Shown: positions 35,894 to 47,896, counted from the first letter of the stretch. The stretch: 64,000 nucleotides of DNA from Calliopum simillimum (GCA_951812925.1 OX638368.1:112739309-112803308); one strand, 5' to 3'. Notes: generated from the letters alone by a model not told the origin. Program-made: numbers and translations.

Positions 35894-36636
35894 TTTCAGA
35901 TTAATAAATTGAGGAAATTTGCACAGGGATTGACTGTACCTTAAACGAAATATCACCGATACTAGCTGCTCGACGACTCATTTTTGCAAATCTCAATGTT
36001 ACACCTTCACATGCACACTATAAATTGGCTGTAACTGGTTACGAACGCCACACAGAGAACATAGAAAACCAAACACTGGCAAGATAGCGCGAAGCGCTTG
36101 GCTTAAAGGAGAAATAACCATGAGGACCTGCATTTTTTTGCTCAGTCGGTTTTTACCGTCTTGAGCGTGTCGGAGTCAATTTCCGTTTATCTTATCTTGT
36201 GAACAATAACCATGACCATCATAGCATACATTCAAAATTTCATCATATTGGGCCCGTTTCTTTTCACATGTCTATACAATGAAAATGCTTATTTACGTTC
36301 ACGCAGGCGCGATAAAAATTCATTATATTTTATATGGTCTGTATTAAGTAAGTCATGACCACATCCATTTTTGGGGAAATATTTGTGGGATTCATAGTGT
36401 AAATGACCCAATATAGTATGAAACTTAAATAAAAAAGCGACCTGAGACACTTTCATGTGACCTACACTTTAAGGATATCGAGCTTTTAGTGATACATTCC
36501 ATTTTTAAAGGCATAATAAGTTAATATGCCTATGAACATGGAACAAAAAATACCTGCGTTTTTTCTGTGAAATCGTACTATTTCTAATTTCAAACAATTT
36601 TAAAAATATCTATCAGATAAAATTTTATCAATAACA
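35894..36636. other. No recognisable feature
   Basis: No supported gene or repeat boundary. In the host-gene model it is intronic. Confidence 0.5.
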
Positions 36637-36953
36637 TGATGTGGCAGTTAATTTATCAGAGAATATTAGCGGAATTACAATGCGGCAGTGTCAGTGGCAG
36701 CGGCAGTGTCAGAGCGAATGGCAGTAATCAGCTGTTTCGTATTTTACTGCTTCCAACTTACAATAAAGCAGTGGCAGTGTCAGCGGTAGCGGTAGCAGCA
36801 GTTTTTCGTTGTCTTTGAATTATTACAATGTTGCCTTCCTTAATTTTTTCGTTTGTTTCTTGGGTAGCACTGCGGCAGTAGCAGTAAATTTAGAAATAGA
36901 GCTAAGCATGGCAGTACTGCTTACTGCTACTGCTCTTATGTAAGTGCTACCAT

Positions 36954-38608
36954 CAGTGCCGGACTAAGCCAAATGGGGACCCTAGGCCATTCAAATTTTT
37001 GAGCCCTCTTTATAGAATTTAAACAGCTTATTCATATCATTTAAAGGTTGTAAACACAAAAAAAAAAACAATCAAAATAGATTTTTTTTCTGACAAATTC
37101 TATTTTTTTTTTTTTTTTTTTTTGATTTTACATAATTTACAGTATACTAATTCATAAAATAATCTTTGGACATCTCTTTTAAATATTAAAACGACGTTTA
37201 TTTTTAAAAAACTTTTCTCCTACATTTTAGATCACTATAATCATTAATGACATCATCAAAATCAATTTGACGAAGAACATCCGATTCAATGGACATCAGA
37301 CTTAGCATGTCTAATCGTTCTTGACCTATAACACTTCTTTGCTCGTTTTTTATGCGTTTCAACTTTGAAAAAGAACTGTTTGTTGCACAATTTGTAATCA
37401 TGAGAGTTAAAAAACTGCGAAGAGCATTGTCCACGTTTGGGAAAACAGTTTCAAGATTATCTCGAATCAAAATTTCGTAGAGTTCAGAGTGAGTGAAGCT
37501 GTTTGAGTTCAGGATAAAAACCTTCCAAATTGTCAAACTAAAGTCAGCCAAAAATTAAAATCTCTTCGAAACCTCTAAGTAAACTTGGCTTCGACTTTTG
37601 ATTTCAATCTTGAGCGTATCGATAATTACAAGAAAACCGTTGACACGAAAATATTCTCGCACATTTAATACAACTTCTGGAGCATTGCCATCGTTTGGGT
37701 GCCTTGTTCTTCGTCGAACTCGCGATGCAACATTGGCATAATCCGTCTCAGGTAAATTTGTTCTGGCTTTGTTTTCAAACACCTCGAATTTATCTCTCAT
37801 CCTATCTTACAAATTTCCTACTGACGAGCACATCAACGCGCAGGTTTCCAGATCAATCTCTTCTGACTGCAATCCTTTGCTCGTTGCCCGTACGTTATTC
37901 AAAATATCGCTCCACAAAACAAGCGTAAAAACGAATTCAAAGGTTTGAATTTTATCCGATATACTTTCAGCTTCGTGTTTTTTGTGACAAATCATCAGCA
38001 ATTTCCTATGGTGCTGCTACGATTTCGTTCAAAGATTTGAGAGCTGCCTCAATGGCGTTCGCATGAGCTTCCCAACTAGTTTCGGATAACGATTTCAGTA
38101 CCTTTTCGTTTCCGATAGGTTTCTTTAAAATGTGTGTCGAGCTTGAGAAAAAAGTGTACAATAATTGTACGATAGAAAAAAAATTCACTGAGAACAAGCA
38201 GCACTTCACTGCGGTTTCTCCAACTACTTAGGTTAAGCGAATGCGCTGTGCACGGTAAATAAATCGCGCATTTGTTGAGGTTTAACAAAATCGCTTGAAT
38301 ACCTGAGTAAATACCGGACAATCATAAGATTGACCCTGCAGTATTTAAAATCAAGAAATTCTAAAACATGCTCAGCTATCTCAACACCTCTATGCCCATC
38401 AAAGTTTAAAAATGTTAAAAATCTTTCAACAGGCTTTCCATTTTTAGCAACATATCGGCCAACTATACTGAGTTGATCAACGTGAGCGATATCTGGAGTT
38501 GAATCAACTGAAAGACTAAAATATCGCGCGGCTATAACCTCCTGTACAATTTAACATCTAACTTTCGTGGCCATGGCCTAGTCTGGCCTAATGGGTAATC
38601 CAGCACTG
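36954..38608 (-). mobile_element. hAT element with perfect 8-bp target duplication
   Basis: Left end CAGTGCCGGACTAAGCC, right end in inverse form CAGTGCTGGATTACCC, both followed by a GGC/CCTAGGC-like block. The 8-bp direct repeat GCTACCAT flanks it (36946-36953 and 38609-38616). A decayed hAT transposase lies inside on the minus strand. CAGTG-type ends and an 8-bp duplication are diagnostic of hAT. Confidence 0.9.
37204..38575 (-). pseudogene. hAT transposase pseudogene (ZMYM1-like type)
   Basis: Minus-strand fragments in several frames read YFSLSVDSTPDIAHVDQL near 38530, LPCTAHSLNLSS near 38250, and at the C-terminus the hAT dimerisation motif (ITNCATNSSFSKLKRIKN; then QERLDMLSLMSIE) near 37270-37430. 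This order (catalytic Asp region, CxxH-like region, dimerisation domain) matches the hAT group whose relatives include ZMYM1-type proteins. Frameshifts at about 37555, 37805 and 38005 show it is dead. Confidence 0.82.
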
Positions 38609-38699
38609 GCTACCATTGAAACACAGTGTTTCTAAAAAAACAGCTGATCACGACACTGCTGCTGCAACTGCCACTACCGCATTGTGTTTCAGCTATATC

Positions 38700-40494
38700 C
38701 AGGCCTGACGAGAGGGGGGGTAAGGGTGGGATTCCCCCCAGGCCCGGAGTCTGACGGAGGGCCCGCATTTCAGGAAAAAAAAATTTCCCATTAATAAAAT
38801 TTGAAGTAGTTTTTTGCAAGCTTGTGAAAATTAAATTTACATATACTATGTAAAATAAACAAAATATTTACTAATATAAAAAATAATACTCAAAATATTA
38901 ATGTGTGTGCATACTAGCAATAAGAACCACCCATATTTTAAGCTTATTTTCCAAGCCAGGCCCGATACTACCATATAAATACATAGTTAAATTGCACATG
39001 TACTCTTTTTTATGATTTTGTTTTTTTTTGTCTTGTTTGATCAAGTTTTTTGAGGTTTTACCTTAATTATTTTCAAATTTTCATATTTTTACCTGAAAGG
39101 CTGTTTAATAAAGTTTACAAAGACGTTTCCTAGAAGTCTCTAGCGTACTTATTTCAAAAGTTCTACTATTTATTGAAAAATTTCTGGCAAATCGTACACT
39201 GCGTGCTTTTTTTCAGAACATATGTGAGGAGTTATTTTTCAAAAGGGCTTATAACCAAAACGAGGCAAAAGTAGTATCATAATATTAATTGCCTGACACT
39301 TTGTTATAAATAAATAAAACTGGGATTTTTTCACGAAAAGTTTACCTGATGGCTTGAAATTAATAACGTTGAGTTAAAAAAATCAGATTTATCCACTTAT
39401 CGATTATTATGCAAATAATGTGGATGACATTACTTTTGCCTCGTTTTGGTTATAAGCCCTTTTGAAAAAACACTCCTCATCTATGTTATTGCACCGTTTT
39501 TTTGAAATTCAAAAACATTTAAAGTAGGCTTTTCTGGGAAATTTGAAATTTGTGTGAAGCAGCAATTATTTATGTTTAAATTTATTTTATTTCACCCTCC
39601 TTATCAAATGTTTAATTTTACCTCGTTTTTCAAATGCGCTTAAAAATAATTAAAATAAGTAAAAATTGTGCCTGTTTTTATTAGGGTTTTTACTTCAAAA
39701 GTTTTTATACATATTTTTTATGCTCTGTAGATCGTTGAATTTCAGTTTCTAATTGAATTGGTCATTTCAAAACCGTTTGAGTCAAGATTTTTCCAATTTT
39801 TTTTTTTTTTTTTTAAATCAAACCTTAAAAGTAGACCCACATGAAAGCAGGCGACATACATAGGTCAGACATTCATTCCTCTTTAAATAATTCCGAGTTC
39901 ATTGTTGAAACTAGTTCACCATTAGAGTAGTCCAAAACTTAAAATTTTTTTTTGATTGTGCTCCCACAGCACTAAAATTTTCTCTCTGATGTAAATAAGC
40001 ACAATGGTCAATTAGGACCATTTTTGAGAATATTTAATGCATCCCAAACCGTTCTAAAAATTTGTGTTTTTAAATTTAAACTGTTAAATTCAAAACTGCA
40101 TTTTATTCCTTTAAGTTTTGAGGATATTATCCATTCAAGGTGGAAAATGAAGTGCCAAATGGCCAATATCTCAAAAAGAAGGACTTGAGCCATAAAAGTT
40201 AAATTCAACTACTTACTATTATTTTTATTAATATTTTTATATCTTTAATTTTTCTTCCATTTTATGTAACACTGCGACGAAATACTAAATACTCTTGTGT
40301 ATTAAATTACATACTTAATATACACCGTTAATACAAAATACATACATATGAATGAAAATAAATCACAATAATCATTACTTTATTATAAATAATGATGAAA
40401 ACATGTACTAGTCTCAGTATCAAAAAAAAAAAAAAAAAACAAGGGCCCCGCTATGTAATTACCCCCGGGCCCGGATTTTCTCTCCACGCCCCTG
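38700..40494. mobile_element. Non-autonomous hAT-like element with 8-bp duplication
   Basis: Starts CAGGCCTGACGAGAG at 38700 and ends with the inverse CTCTCCACGCCCCTG at 40494. The 8-bp repeat GCTATATC flanks it exactly (38692-38699 and 40495-40502). Subterminal regions are GGGCCCGG-rich. The AT-rich interior has no transposase and holds a MITE at 39225-39479. Its target is the right side of the GGCAGTG element. Confidence 0.88.
39225..39479. mobile_element. MITE, sister of the copy at 33409
   Basis: 255 bp with inverted ends TGAGGAGT and the long block CAAAAGGGCTTATAACCAAAA plus CGAGGCAAAAGTA. No coding capacity. Nested in the hAT-like element. Confidence 0.8.
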
Positions 40495-40606
40495 GCTATA
40501 TCTGTCAGATATCTCTATCTATAACTTGTGAAATAGAATTATTTGCCTATCCGACACATATCTGCTAAATATCAGGAACTTTATCTGGGAGCGCTGAAAC
40601 AGACCC
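40495..40606 (-). repeat. Right part of a GGGTCTGTTTCAGCG-ended MITE
   Basis: The minus strand starts GGGTCTGTTTCAGCGCTCCC at 40606 and continues toward the GGCAGTG element, of which it is probably the outer end. The related end at 32241 shows this is a dispersed family. It lies directly next to the proposed donor site of exon 2. Confidence 0.5.
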
Positions 40607-40638
40607 CAAATATGAAAAATAAGAGAAAAAAGAATTAC

Positions 40639-41518
40639 CGCATAATATCTACAAAAGTCGTGGCCTGTAATCCCATTAAACTTGATACAGTCAGCAAGAT
40701 TCCCATGCAGAGTCTCATCGTAATACTTGTGGAGATCATCAATTATCACTGTTAGTCCCTTTACGTCATAATCGTTAAAAGCCGATTCCACACATTCGGT
40801 AATTTTTTCATCTATACTTGTAGTACTTGTAAGATTTGCAGCAAACTTCTGAAAACACGTTCCGAAACCATGATACACATCTTTTATGGTATTCATTCCG
40901 TTATATACTTCCAATATTTTTGATAAAAAAAAAAGATTTTGTGTCATTATCAACTCCAATGCGTTTTCGTGTTTCGATTTTAATATCATCATCTGTTCAT
41001 TCAATTTATGTAAGACTGCAGCAAATTCACGTAGACTTTGATACATATAATAATAATCAGTTAAAAGGCCATGTCGTGGGAGAGTAGGTGCGGGTGTGGG
41101 AGCGGGTCTGGGTGCGGGTTGAGGTGCGGGTGTGAGTGCGGGTGTGAGTGCGGGTGTGAGTGCGGGTGTGGGTGCGGATGTTGTTGCAGGTGTAGGTTCG
41201 GAATCAGATTCTGGAGTTGCTGTTGCTTTAGTTGTAGATGTAGTTTTCATCCACTCGGGAGTTTCCTCTGAAGTATCCTGTGTAAGAGTTCAAATGTATA
41301 CATTGTACGTATATGGTTCGTTATTTTCAAAGTCATATGGTTTCACAAAGAACCCTCAAATATGTGAAGTATGTTAATTATACAAATTCATTGATATGGA
41401 AAAAGTTTATCTAAAAATGTTCAACATATGTTCATATTACCTGTGATTCAACTGTCAGAAATAAATACAGCGCAAATATTAACACCGTAGCCTTGATTAC
41501 ATTAGCGCCGCCTTGCAT
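40639..41518 (-). CDS. Secreted protein gene, exons 1 and 2
   Basis: Exon 1 (41441-41518) encodes 26 residues forming a signal peptide: MQGGANVIKATVLIFALYLF. A clean GT-AG intron of 163 bp (41278-41440, phase 0) follows. Exon 2 (40639-41277, 213 codons) has a Thr/Pro/Ala-rich low-complexity stretch with PALT and PAPT repeats (about residues 50-80 of the joined protein), then a helical region with Cys at GTCF, ITECVE and LADCI. A possible donor GTAATT at 40638 is phase 0 and could join the exon at 32210, giving about 312 residues. A TATA box lies just upstream. I recognise no family. Mucin-like linkers in small secreted fly proteins suggest an extracellular or salivary/gut role, but that is speculation. 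Confidence 0.65.
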
Positions 41519-41562
41519 CTTTAAATTTGAACTAGTAGTCCCTCAGTAATATCAATAACGTT

Positions 41563-41570
41563 TTATATCC
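41563..41570 (-). promoter_or_regulatory. TATA box of the secreted-protein gene
   Basis: GGATATAAAACG on the minus strand, about 45 bases before the ATG at 41518. This spacing would give a transcription start around 41535 and a very short 5' UTR. Confidence 0.5.
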
Positions 41571-41798
41571 TTGCTAGGCAGTTTTACAATGTTTCTGTAT
41601 CAAATAAAATGTTTGACAAAAATTAACTTAAAGAAACTGAGTATGCAGTAAGTTTTCCGTATGTTTGGAAAATTCTAGATGATCGCGTTAACGAGATATT
41701 GTATTTTTAAGAAATGCTTTTTTTATTAAAAAAGTGAACTTTTCCGTATATTGTAACGTCCCAAGTGACGTCACAAATCTTATGTCTATCTGCATTGG

Positions 41799-43659
41799 GA
41801 GCATTCCAGTGAAAATGGTATTTTTTAGCAGATGTTTCAGATTTATTTTTCAAATGTTTTAATGGATCAAATATATTCTAGTGGGATTAAACTTTACTTT
41901 CCAAATTGATTTCATACCAAAATCTTGGTATTAGGCTCAGTTTTTTACAGGTAAAGAAAGTGCCAAAGTTTTTTTTTTTACTAGGTATATTTTTGATCAT
42001 ATTCATCATTGTTTTTCTATTAAACCATGATGAGTTAGGTTACAAATTATATCTGTCGTTAAAGGTCATAGACTAATGTATTGATAAATAGTATTTGTAA
42101 AAAAGCTATCTTGCAAACATCTGTATTATACCGCGACAAATAAAACAGTTATGGGTGTCCCGTACAAACGCACAAATCGATGTAATTAATTTTCTGTCTA
42201 CACACATAATAGTTAAATTTTATTAGCATTTTATTTAAAGCTAGTTACTTGGGTACTCTTAAAAAGTGCAGTATTTTTCGGATTTTATTTTGCCTAAAGT
42301 ATAATAATTATTATTTTATTATTTGTCCCGTACAAACACAATATTTATTTTATTAAAATTTCTATTAATTTTTTTCTAATATTGTTGAAAAAACTCTTTA
42401 AAAATTATCGATATGGGTACGGTCACCGTTGGTTACTGCTTTGTTATGAACTATAAGTCTCAGGGGCTTTATTATGTATATGCACTTAAGAAATTGTGAC
42501 CATAAATTATATGATATATGAGCCAAACTGTTATATAAAAATGAAATGGTGTTCATATAGGGCCGTTCAAGTATAACGTAAGCATATTTAGGTGGAGAGT
42601 GGTTCAAGATTTGCTTATTGTTGCTTATACAGGAGGAGAGGTCGATAAAATTCTTACGTAAGACAAAAAACATTTAAATTAAAGTCTAACTTTAGCCCTT
42701 AAAATTGATTTAAAGTGGCAAGGATTTTTTCAGTTTCCGTATGACCGCTATTGCTTTAATTATAAAAATAATTTAGTTCCTGAATTCTTGTTCGTATTTG
42801 AAAATCTGTTTACGTTAATTCATAAGAGAGGGGTTTGTGTTCACGATTTGTTAATTCATTGAAAATCTGCTTACGTAATGCTTAAACAGCATCTATCTAT
42901 GTAATTTATGGACACATCCCAAAGGCGAGGTTCACGGAGCCGGTGGTAATATGAAACGACTTGTAAGTCAAAAAGGTCGTAGTCAAAAACGCAAAAGATT
43001 TCGCGACACTAGCAGCCATTTTAGTACTCTCTACGAGAATTTTTTTCATTTCTGAATCAGAAATAGCTTAAAAAAATTAAAAATGTTCATCCATGAGCCT
43101 ATCCCAGGAATATCAAAAGTTCATTAAATTTCAGTTAATGGCCATCAAGTAACATGCAAAAAACACGCTTGGGGTTATCATAGTGTTATATTTTCATTTA
43201 AAAAATGATTTAAAACTAATTAAATATACATGAATTTCGTACGAGTCCCGTACAAACAAAAATGTCCCGTACAAACAATTTAATTTTTATTTAATAACTC
43301 TCATTTAAATAAAAATTTTTTCAAACTTTTATTGTTTTATTATACCTTGACCCTTCGTCTATCCAAAAATATTTTTGCTAATTTTTAAAGCTTATTAATT
43401 TCGCTTAAAACTTGCTACAAAGTCAAAAAATGGAAAGTATGGTAGATTTGGGCTGTCCCGTACAAACGAACTTCTTTTCTTATTAATTACTCACTATCTA
43501 TAAATATTATTAAGAACAAATAATTGGTTTTAATAGGTCTATATCACACAAAATAAATGTACTAGATGCTTTTTTTGATAACATTCTGGTTTGTCTTTAA
43601 TTTAACTTTTAAACTCAAAAAATGCGTACGATTTGTCCCGTACCAACTTTGGAATGCTC
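41799..43659. mobile_element. Unclassified element, 6-bp duplication, GTCCCGTACAAAC motif
   Basis: Starts GAGCATTCCAGTG and ends CTTTGGAATGCTC, with the direct repeat CATTGG on both sides (41793-41798 and 43660-43665). GTCCCGTACAAAC recurs in the same orientation near 42158, 42325, 43245, 43265 and 43455, with a variant near 43636. No transposase is visible. A smaller inverted-repeat piece with ACGTAAGCA at about 42559-42890 may be a nested MITE. A 6-bp duplication does not fit the common insect superfamilies. Confidence 0.7.
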
Positions 43660-43689
43660 CATTGGTATATTCACCCAAATTGAATATTC

Positions 43690-44400
43690 ACCTTGGGCTT
43701 CAAGTATACGCACCTCAGTAAAATATTTACCTTACGTGATATATTCACCTCCATCAAAATATTCATCTCAAGTGCAGACGACGTTATTATTCTAAGTTCA
43801 AATGCTAGGGCTTCAACGGCAAATCTTAAAATGAATGACCACCTAGTGATTCTTAATAGGTTCTTTAGAAAATGGAAGCTAAGGTTGAACATAGAAAAGT
43901 GTGAAAGCACAATTTTCAAAGGAAATATAGAAATAAATGGACATTCCATAAGGTATACCGAAAAAATAAAGTATTTAGGTGTTGTTTTTGATAGGAAATT
44001 TACTTTTAAAACCCATATTGATTACACCTAATCGAAAGCCAAAAAAATATTCTTCTGCTACTCGAACCTGTTTCGCAGAGCAAAACATCTCAAACATGAG
44101 ATAAGGTAAAATTGCTATAAGCAAATTATTAGGCCCATTTTAGTTCCCTATTTTGTTTGATATCTCGTCAGCCCAAATGGAAAGGCTAAGAATTTTCGAG
44201 AGATACACTCTCAGGGTGTGCTTGGGTATAAGAGCTAAGCGATACGTAAAGGGCACCTATGGGAATACTCCTAATAAAGTAGTTTATGACTAAAGTAAAA
44301 TAATAAAAATAGATTCCTTCCTGGTAGGCTTAGCATTGAAATACTTAGGAAAGATGCCTTTTGTCAATAACAATATGCTAGATAATTATCTAATAGCATT
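43690..44400 (+). pseudogene. Jockey-like LINE reverse transcriptase fragment
   Basis: Plus-strand frames read SADDVIILSSNARAS (a mutated YADD box) near 43775, NRFFRKWKLRLNIEKCE, IKYLGVVFDRKFTFKTHI and, past a stop at 44029-44031, KAKKIFF, the RPILV-like segment and YGNTPNK near 44265. Order and wording match the C-terminal RT of Jockey-type LINEs. Several stops and shifts; 5' part absent. Confidence 0.75.
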
Positions 44401-44497
44401 TTCTTTTGAAGTTTGAAGTGTAACATTTTTTTAGTTTTGCACTCTACCCTGATAAAATGTTACATTTTTTAAATAAGAATAGAACAAAAATTCTATA

Positions 44498-45420
44498 GGG
44501 GAAGGTGGGGAATCGTGGGCCACGTTTTTATTTTGTTAAATATCTTCAAAAAAAAATAAAAAATTTTCCAAATTGTAATATGGTATGTTATTTTACATGA
44601 AGTTAGGTAACTTTTGACTATTACACTTTCTAACAATTCTTTTGTTTTTTCCGACTTTTCGTGGTTTGAAAAAAATTAGTGTTTTTGCGATTTTCAAAAA
44701 TGGTGGGGAATCGTGGGCCACCGCCGTAATTAAGTAAAAATCAAACAATTATGATGCAAAACTTTATTGAATTAGTTGAAATGACAAGTAAAGTTATTTT
44801 AATCGACAAAATAAAGAATAAGGGTTATGCACGATCAATCAGATACGCAATAATAGCGTGGCATGATAGCTGAAAATTAACAAAGAAATAGGAAAATTTG
44901 ATACAAAATATGAATTTATTGTTTTATTTATTGATTCACAGCCTCCATTTTGCACAAAACATCATAAACACAACATACAAATGTGTATTGATACGAAAAC
45001 TGTCAAAACACGGGTGGCCCAAGATTCCCCACCAAAAGTGGCTCACGATTCCCCACAAGCTACTTTTTGCAAAACAACGGCGTGTAATTGACTTGTTGAA
45101 GTGTCATGCAAAATTACTTTTGTATGTTGAAAGGCAAAGGTCTAACGATAATAAAAAACATATTTACCTGTGTTTTGTCGTAGCAATTCGTCCAGGAATG
45201 ATGGAAATCAAACACGCAAAAAAAGTTTTGCAGATACTTTTTTTTGGGCGAGTATTGTACAAAGCAAATAAAACGCGTACGTTTGTCACCAACCAATGTA
45301 AAAATAAGTTGAGGCTAAGAGAAAACGATTACAGTTGCATTTAACTATTTATCTCGACATACTGCCAAAAGGTGGCGGTGTCTCACGATTCCCCATGGCC
45401 CACGATTCCCCACTTTCCCC
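44498..45420. mobile_element. TA-flanked element with GGGGAATCGTGGGCCAC motif
   Basis: Begins GGGGAAGGTGGGGAATCGTG and ends with the inverse (CACGATTCCCCACTTTCCCC), with TA at 44496-44497 and 45421-45422. The motif recurs at about 44704, 45015, 45040, 45380 and 45400. The open frame inside (44898-45344) has no recognisable domain. Confidence 0.8.
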
Positions 45421-45537
45421 TACAAATCACAAAATAAATGTTCTTCCACAATTGTCACATTTGTTTTTATTTAATTTAATAAATTTGAATTCAATCGAAT
45501 GTTTGTTATTAAAAAACCAAATAAAAACCTTGCAATA

Positions 45538-46244
45538 TCGATACCTTAGAGCGCTATAGTCCTATCTCCATTTTTCCAATTGTTGGAAAATGCAAAAAGA
45601 AGATTTCAAACAGTGGTTATTTAGGATTGGCTGCTATTTTGATATAACGATATACGCAATATTTTTACCTATAGTATGTTTTAACATAATTTAATGTTTT
45701 TAACCAATTTTATTAATTTCTAACGAAATTCCAGCCAATTTATAGTATATCATTACTTTTGCCCTTATATAAAATTCCGCTACTATTGAAATAAACGACG
45801 GATTTAGTACATTTTTTGAGTTTTTTCCACTAAAATGTCGTAAAAAGTCATGAAACGCGTAGAAAACACGAAAAAAACAAATTTTTTTTTTTTTTTGAAT
45901 TTTTGATTCCGACAAACAAGAGTGGAGCCTTGGGTGTAACCAAATTTGTTCACTTAAATGTTGCAAAAAGTCATAAAACGAGAAGAAAACGCGAAAAAAT
46001 GAAGAATTTTTTTTAAAAATGTGACTTATTTGAATATTCAGTGGAGATAGGACAGTAGCGCTCTTGAAAAAATTACAGTTTGGAGATAGGATTTTTCTTA
46101 ATTATCGAATATTTTGGTATTTTAGTGGTATTTTGGCATCACACAGTTTTCCACACGGTAAAAAAGCCCACAATGATGCAATAACTGCAAAAATCTCAAA
46201 ATCGCAAAAAGTGGAGATAGGACTATAGCGCTCTGAGGTATCGA
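45538..46244. mobile_element. TA-flanked element with GTCCTATCTCCA motif
   Basis: Inverted ends TCGATACCTTAGAGCGCTAT and the near-identical inverse. TA copies lie at 45536-45537 and 46245-46246. The motif GTCCTATCTCCA or its complement recurs near 45560, 46040, 46083 and 46212. No coding capacity. Confidence 0.65.
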
Positions 46245-46246
46245 TA

Positions 46247-47268
46247 TCATCTGTTTGTGAAAAAACAAAACTCAAAATTCTCACCCCGTCTCACAGTGCT
46301 GTCACTCCATACAAAGGAATGGCATTTCCACAGTTTTGGTTCGATTTTAATAAGATTTACCATACTGTTTTCAGAAATGCAATTAATTTTAATTAATGCA
46401 ATCAATAGAAAAAAAGATATTCAAATAAATAAGACCACAAAAGTTAACTGGAAAAAATGTTTGTGCTTGCTTTTAGGCTGTGATAAACCATATTAAAATT
46501 TGAATAGTTCAAAGTGTTTTTGACACATAAAAGTATGCTGCAAAAAAAAATCAGAATTAAAAAAATTCAAAAGCATATGAAAAAAATTTTTAATTTTTAC
46601 GTAAATACGGGATATTCAGATAAATATTTAACGCAAACGGGGTTGTGAATTTTTCCTATCTGAAAATATGGAATCTGTACGTTTTAAAACAATGCCCGCA
46701 AGTCCCGTCTTTTTTTTCCTGCTCTAAAGAAAATTAGCATTTTCCGGCTTTTAGTATTTGAAAATTTTTTTTTATATCTTTTAAAATAACTTTAATTTGG
46801 CTAAAAAATTTGCATACAAAAAATATTGAAAATAAATGGGTATGTAGGCTTTTGTATGCATCTTATTTTATAACAATTGCTTTTGAGGTTTAGGAGCAGC
46901 AATTATTTTTAAAAAGTTATGCGATCAGCAAATTTTCTTAAATGTTTTTTTTTCCGAAAAAAGTTCGACTTTAACAAGCTGTAACACTTACAAATCAAAC
47001 TAGTTTTTAATATTTTTCAAAAGATTCCTTAATTGGACTATTTGCTGTAGAATGGCATAAAAAAAATTTAAAATTTGACAAAAATTTTTACCGCGAATGC
47101 CTTCTATCGTAGCACTGTGCGATTGAAAAAAGTGTAAAACAATTTTTAGAAAATTTTAGAAAAGAACATAATATTTGGACAGCCTTCGCACGGGGCAGAA
47201 AAAGTGTAACATTTTTTTGAAAAAAGAAAACGACATAAATAAGGAAAGTGATATAGCATACCGCATAG
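46247..47268. other. No recognisable feature
   Basis: AT-rich; short open frames only, none with a motif. Confidence 0.5.
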
Positions 47269-47271
47269 AAG

Positions 47272-47711
47272 GGCTGACTTCCTAAACTAAAGTTGCAATG
47301 CAACCATGTTTTCACATGCGCAACATTTACACGGCAACATTGTTACAAATGTTGCTTTGTCAAACTTTGACGTTGCATTTTCAGTAATAAAGGAACACAA
47401 AAATTGCTCGAGGTGGTTTTTGTGTTGTTAAAATGAAATGTTAAAACATTATTTAAAAACATGCTTAAAATATTATAAAACTAACATAATTGTTAATTAA
47501 ATTCACTACTTACTTTATTTCATCCATATTGCTTCGCGCCAAATTTTAAGCAACAATATTAAAATTGATGCGCTAGTTGCGCAGCTGTTGTGTAGTAAAA
47601 AGAGTTGCCGTTCAAAAAGGAACATATGACATTGTCAAAAATGTTGCTACTTTATTTAGGAACCGAATGCATTGCAGTGTTGCATTGCAACCTTAATTTA
47701 GGAAGTCAGCC
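47272..47711. mobile_element. MITE with GGCTGACTTCCTAAA ends
   Basis: 440 bp, inverted ends GGCTGACTTCCTAAA, subterminal GTTGCAATGCAACC and GGTTGCATTGCAACC blocks, and an AAG repeat on both sides (47269-47271, 47712-47714). Same family as 18953-19229. Confidence 0.75.
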
Positions 47712-47784
47712 AAGATAAGCATATGTCACCCGTATATTTAAGTGTATTAAGTAATAATAATAATACTTACATATATATTCAGGT

Positions 47785-47896
47785 AAAGAACTCTTATTTT
47801 ACCATAAAGGATTTAAAACACTTGACGTCAGAAATACAAGGTACAGCACTAGTCAATTCCTGCAAAATTAATGACGAGTTAAAATAAGAGTTCTTT
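47785..47896. repeat. Short element with 17-bp perfect inverted ends
   Basis: AAAGAACTCTTATTTTA at 47785-47801 is the exact inverse of 47880-47896. About 110 bp in total; could be a tiny MITE or a hairpin. Confidence 0.5.

Larger units (their letters stand above)
36637..38699. repeat. GGCAGTG-rich inverted-repeat element, hosting a hAT copy
   Basis: The left part (36637-36953) has many GGCAGTGTCAG and GCGGCAG words and CAATGCGGCAGTG. The right part (38609-38699) is its inverse (ACTGCTGCTGCAACTGCC, CCGCATTGTGTTTC). Both carry CAGCTGATCA-like or ATCAGCTGTTT text. They are the two sides of one older MITE interrupted at GCTACCAT by the hAT element at 36954-38608. Confidence 0.6.

Noticed and set aside
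41071..41377. Cys/Gly- and Val/Gly-rich frames on the plus strand
   Set aside because: They are antisense shadows of the Thr/Pro/Ala repeat of the secreted-protein exon.
44898..45344. 148-codon frame inside a TA element
   Set aside because: It includes terminal motif copies of the element and has no recognisable domain; probably chance.
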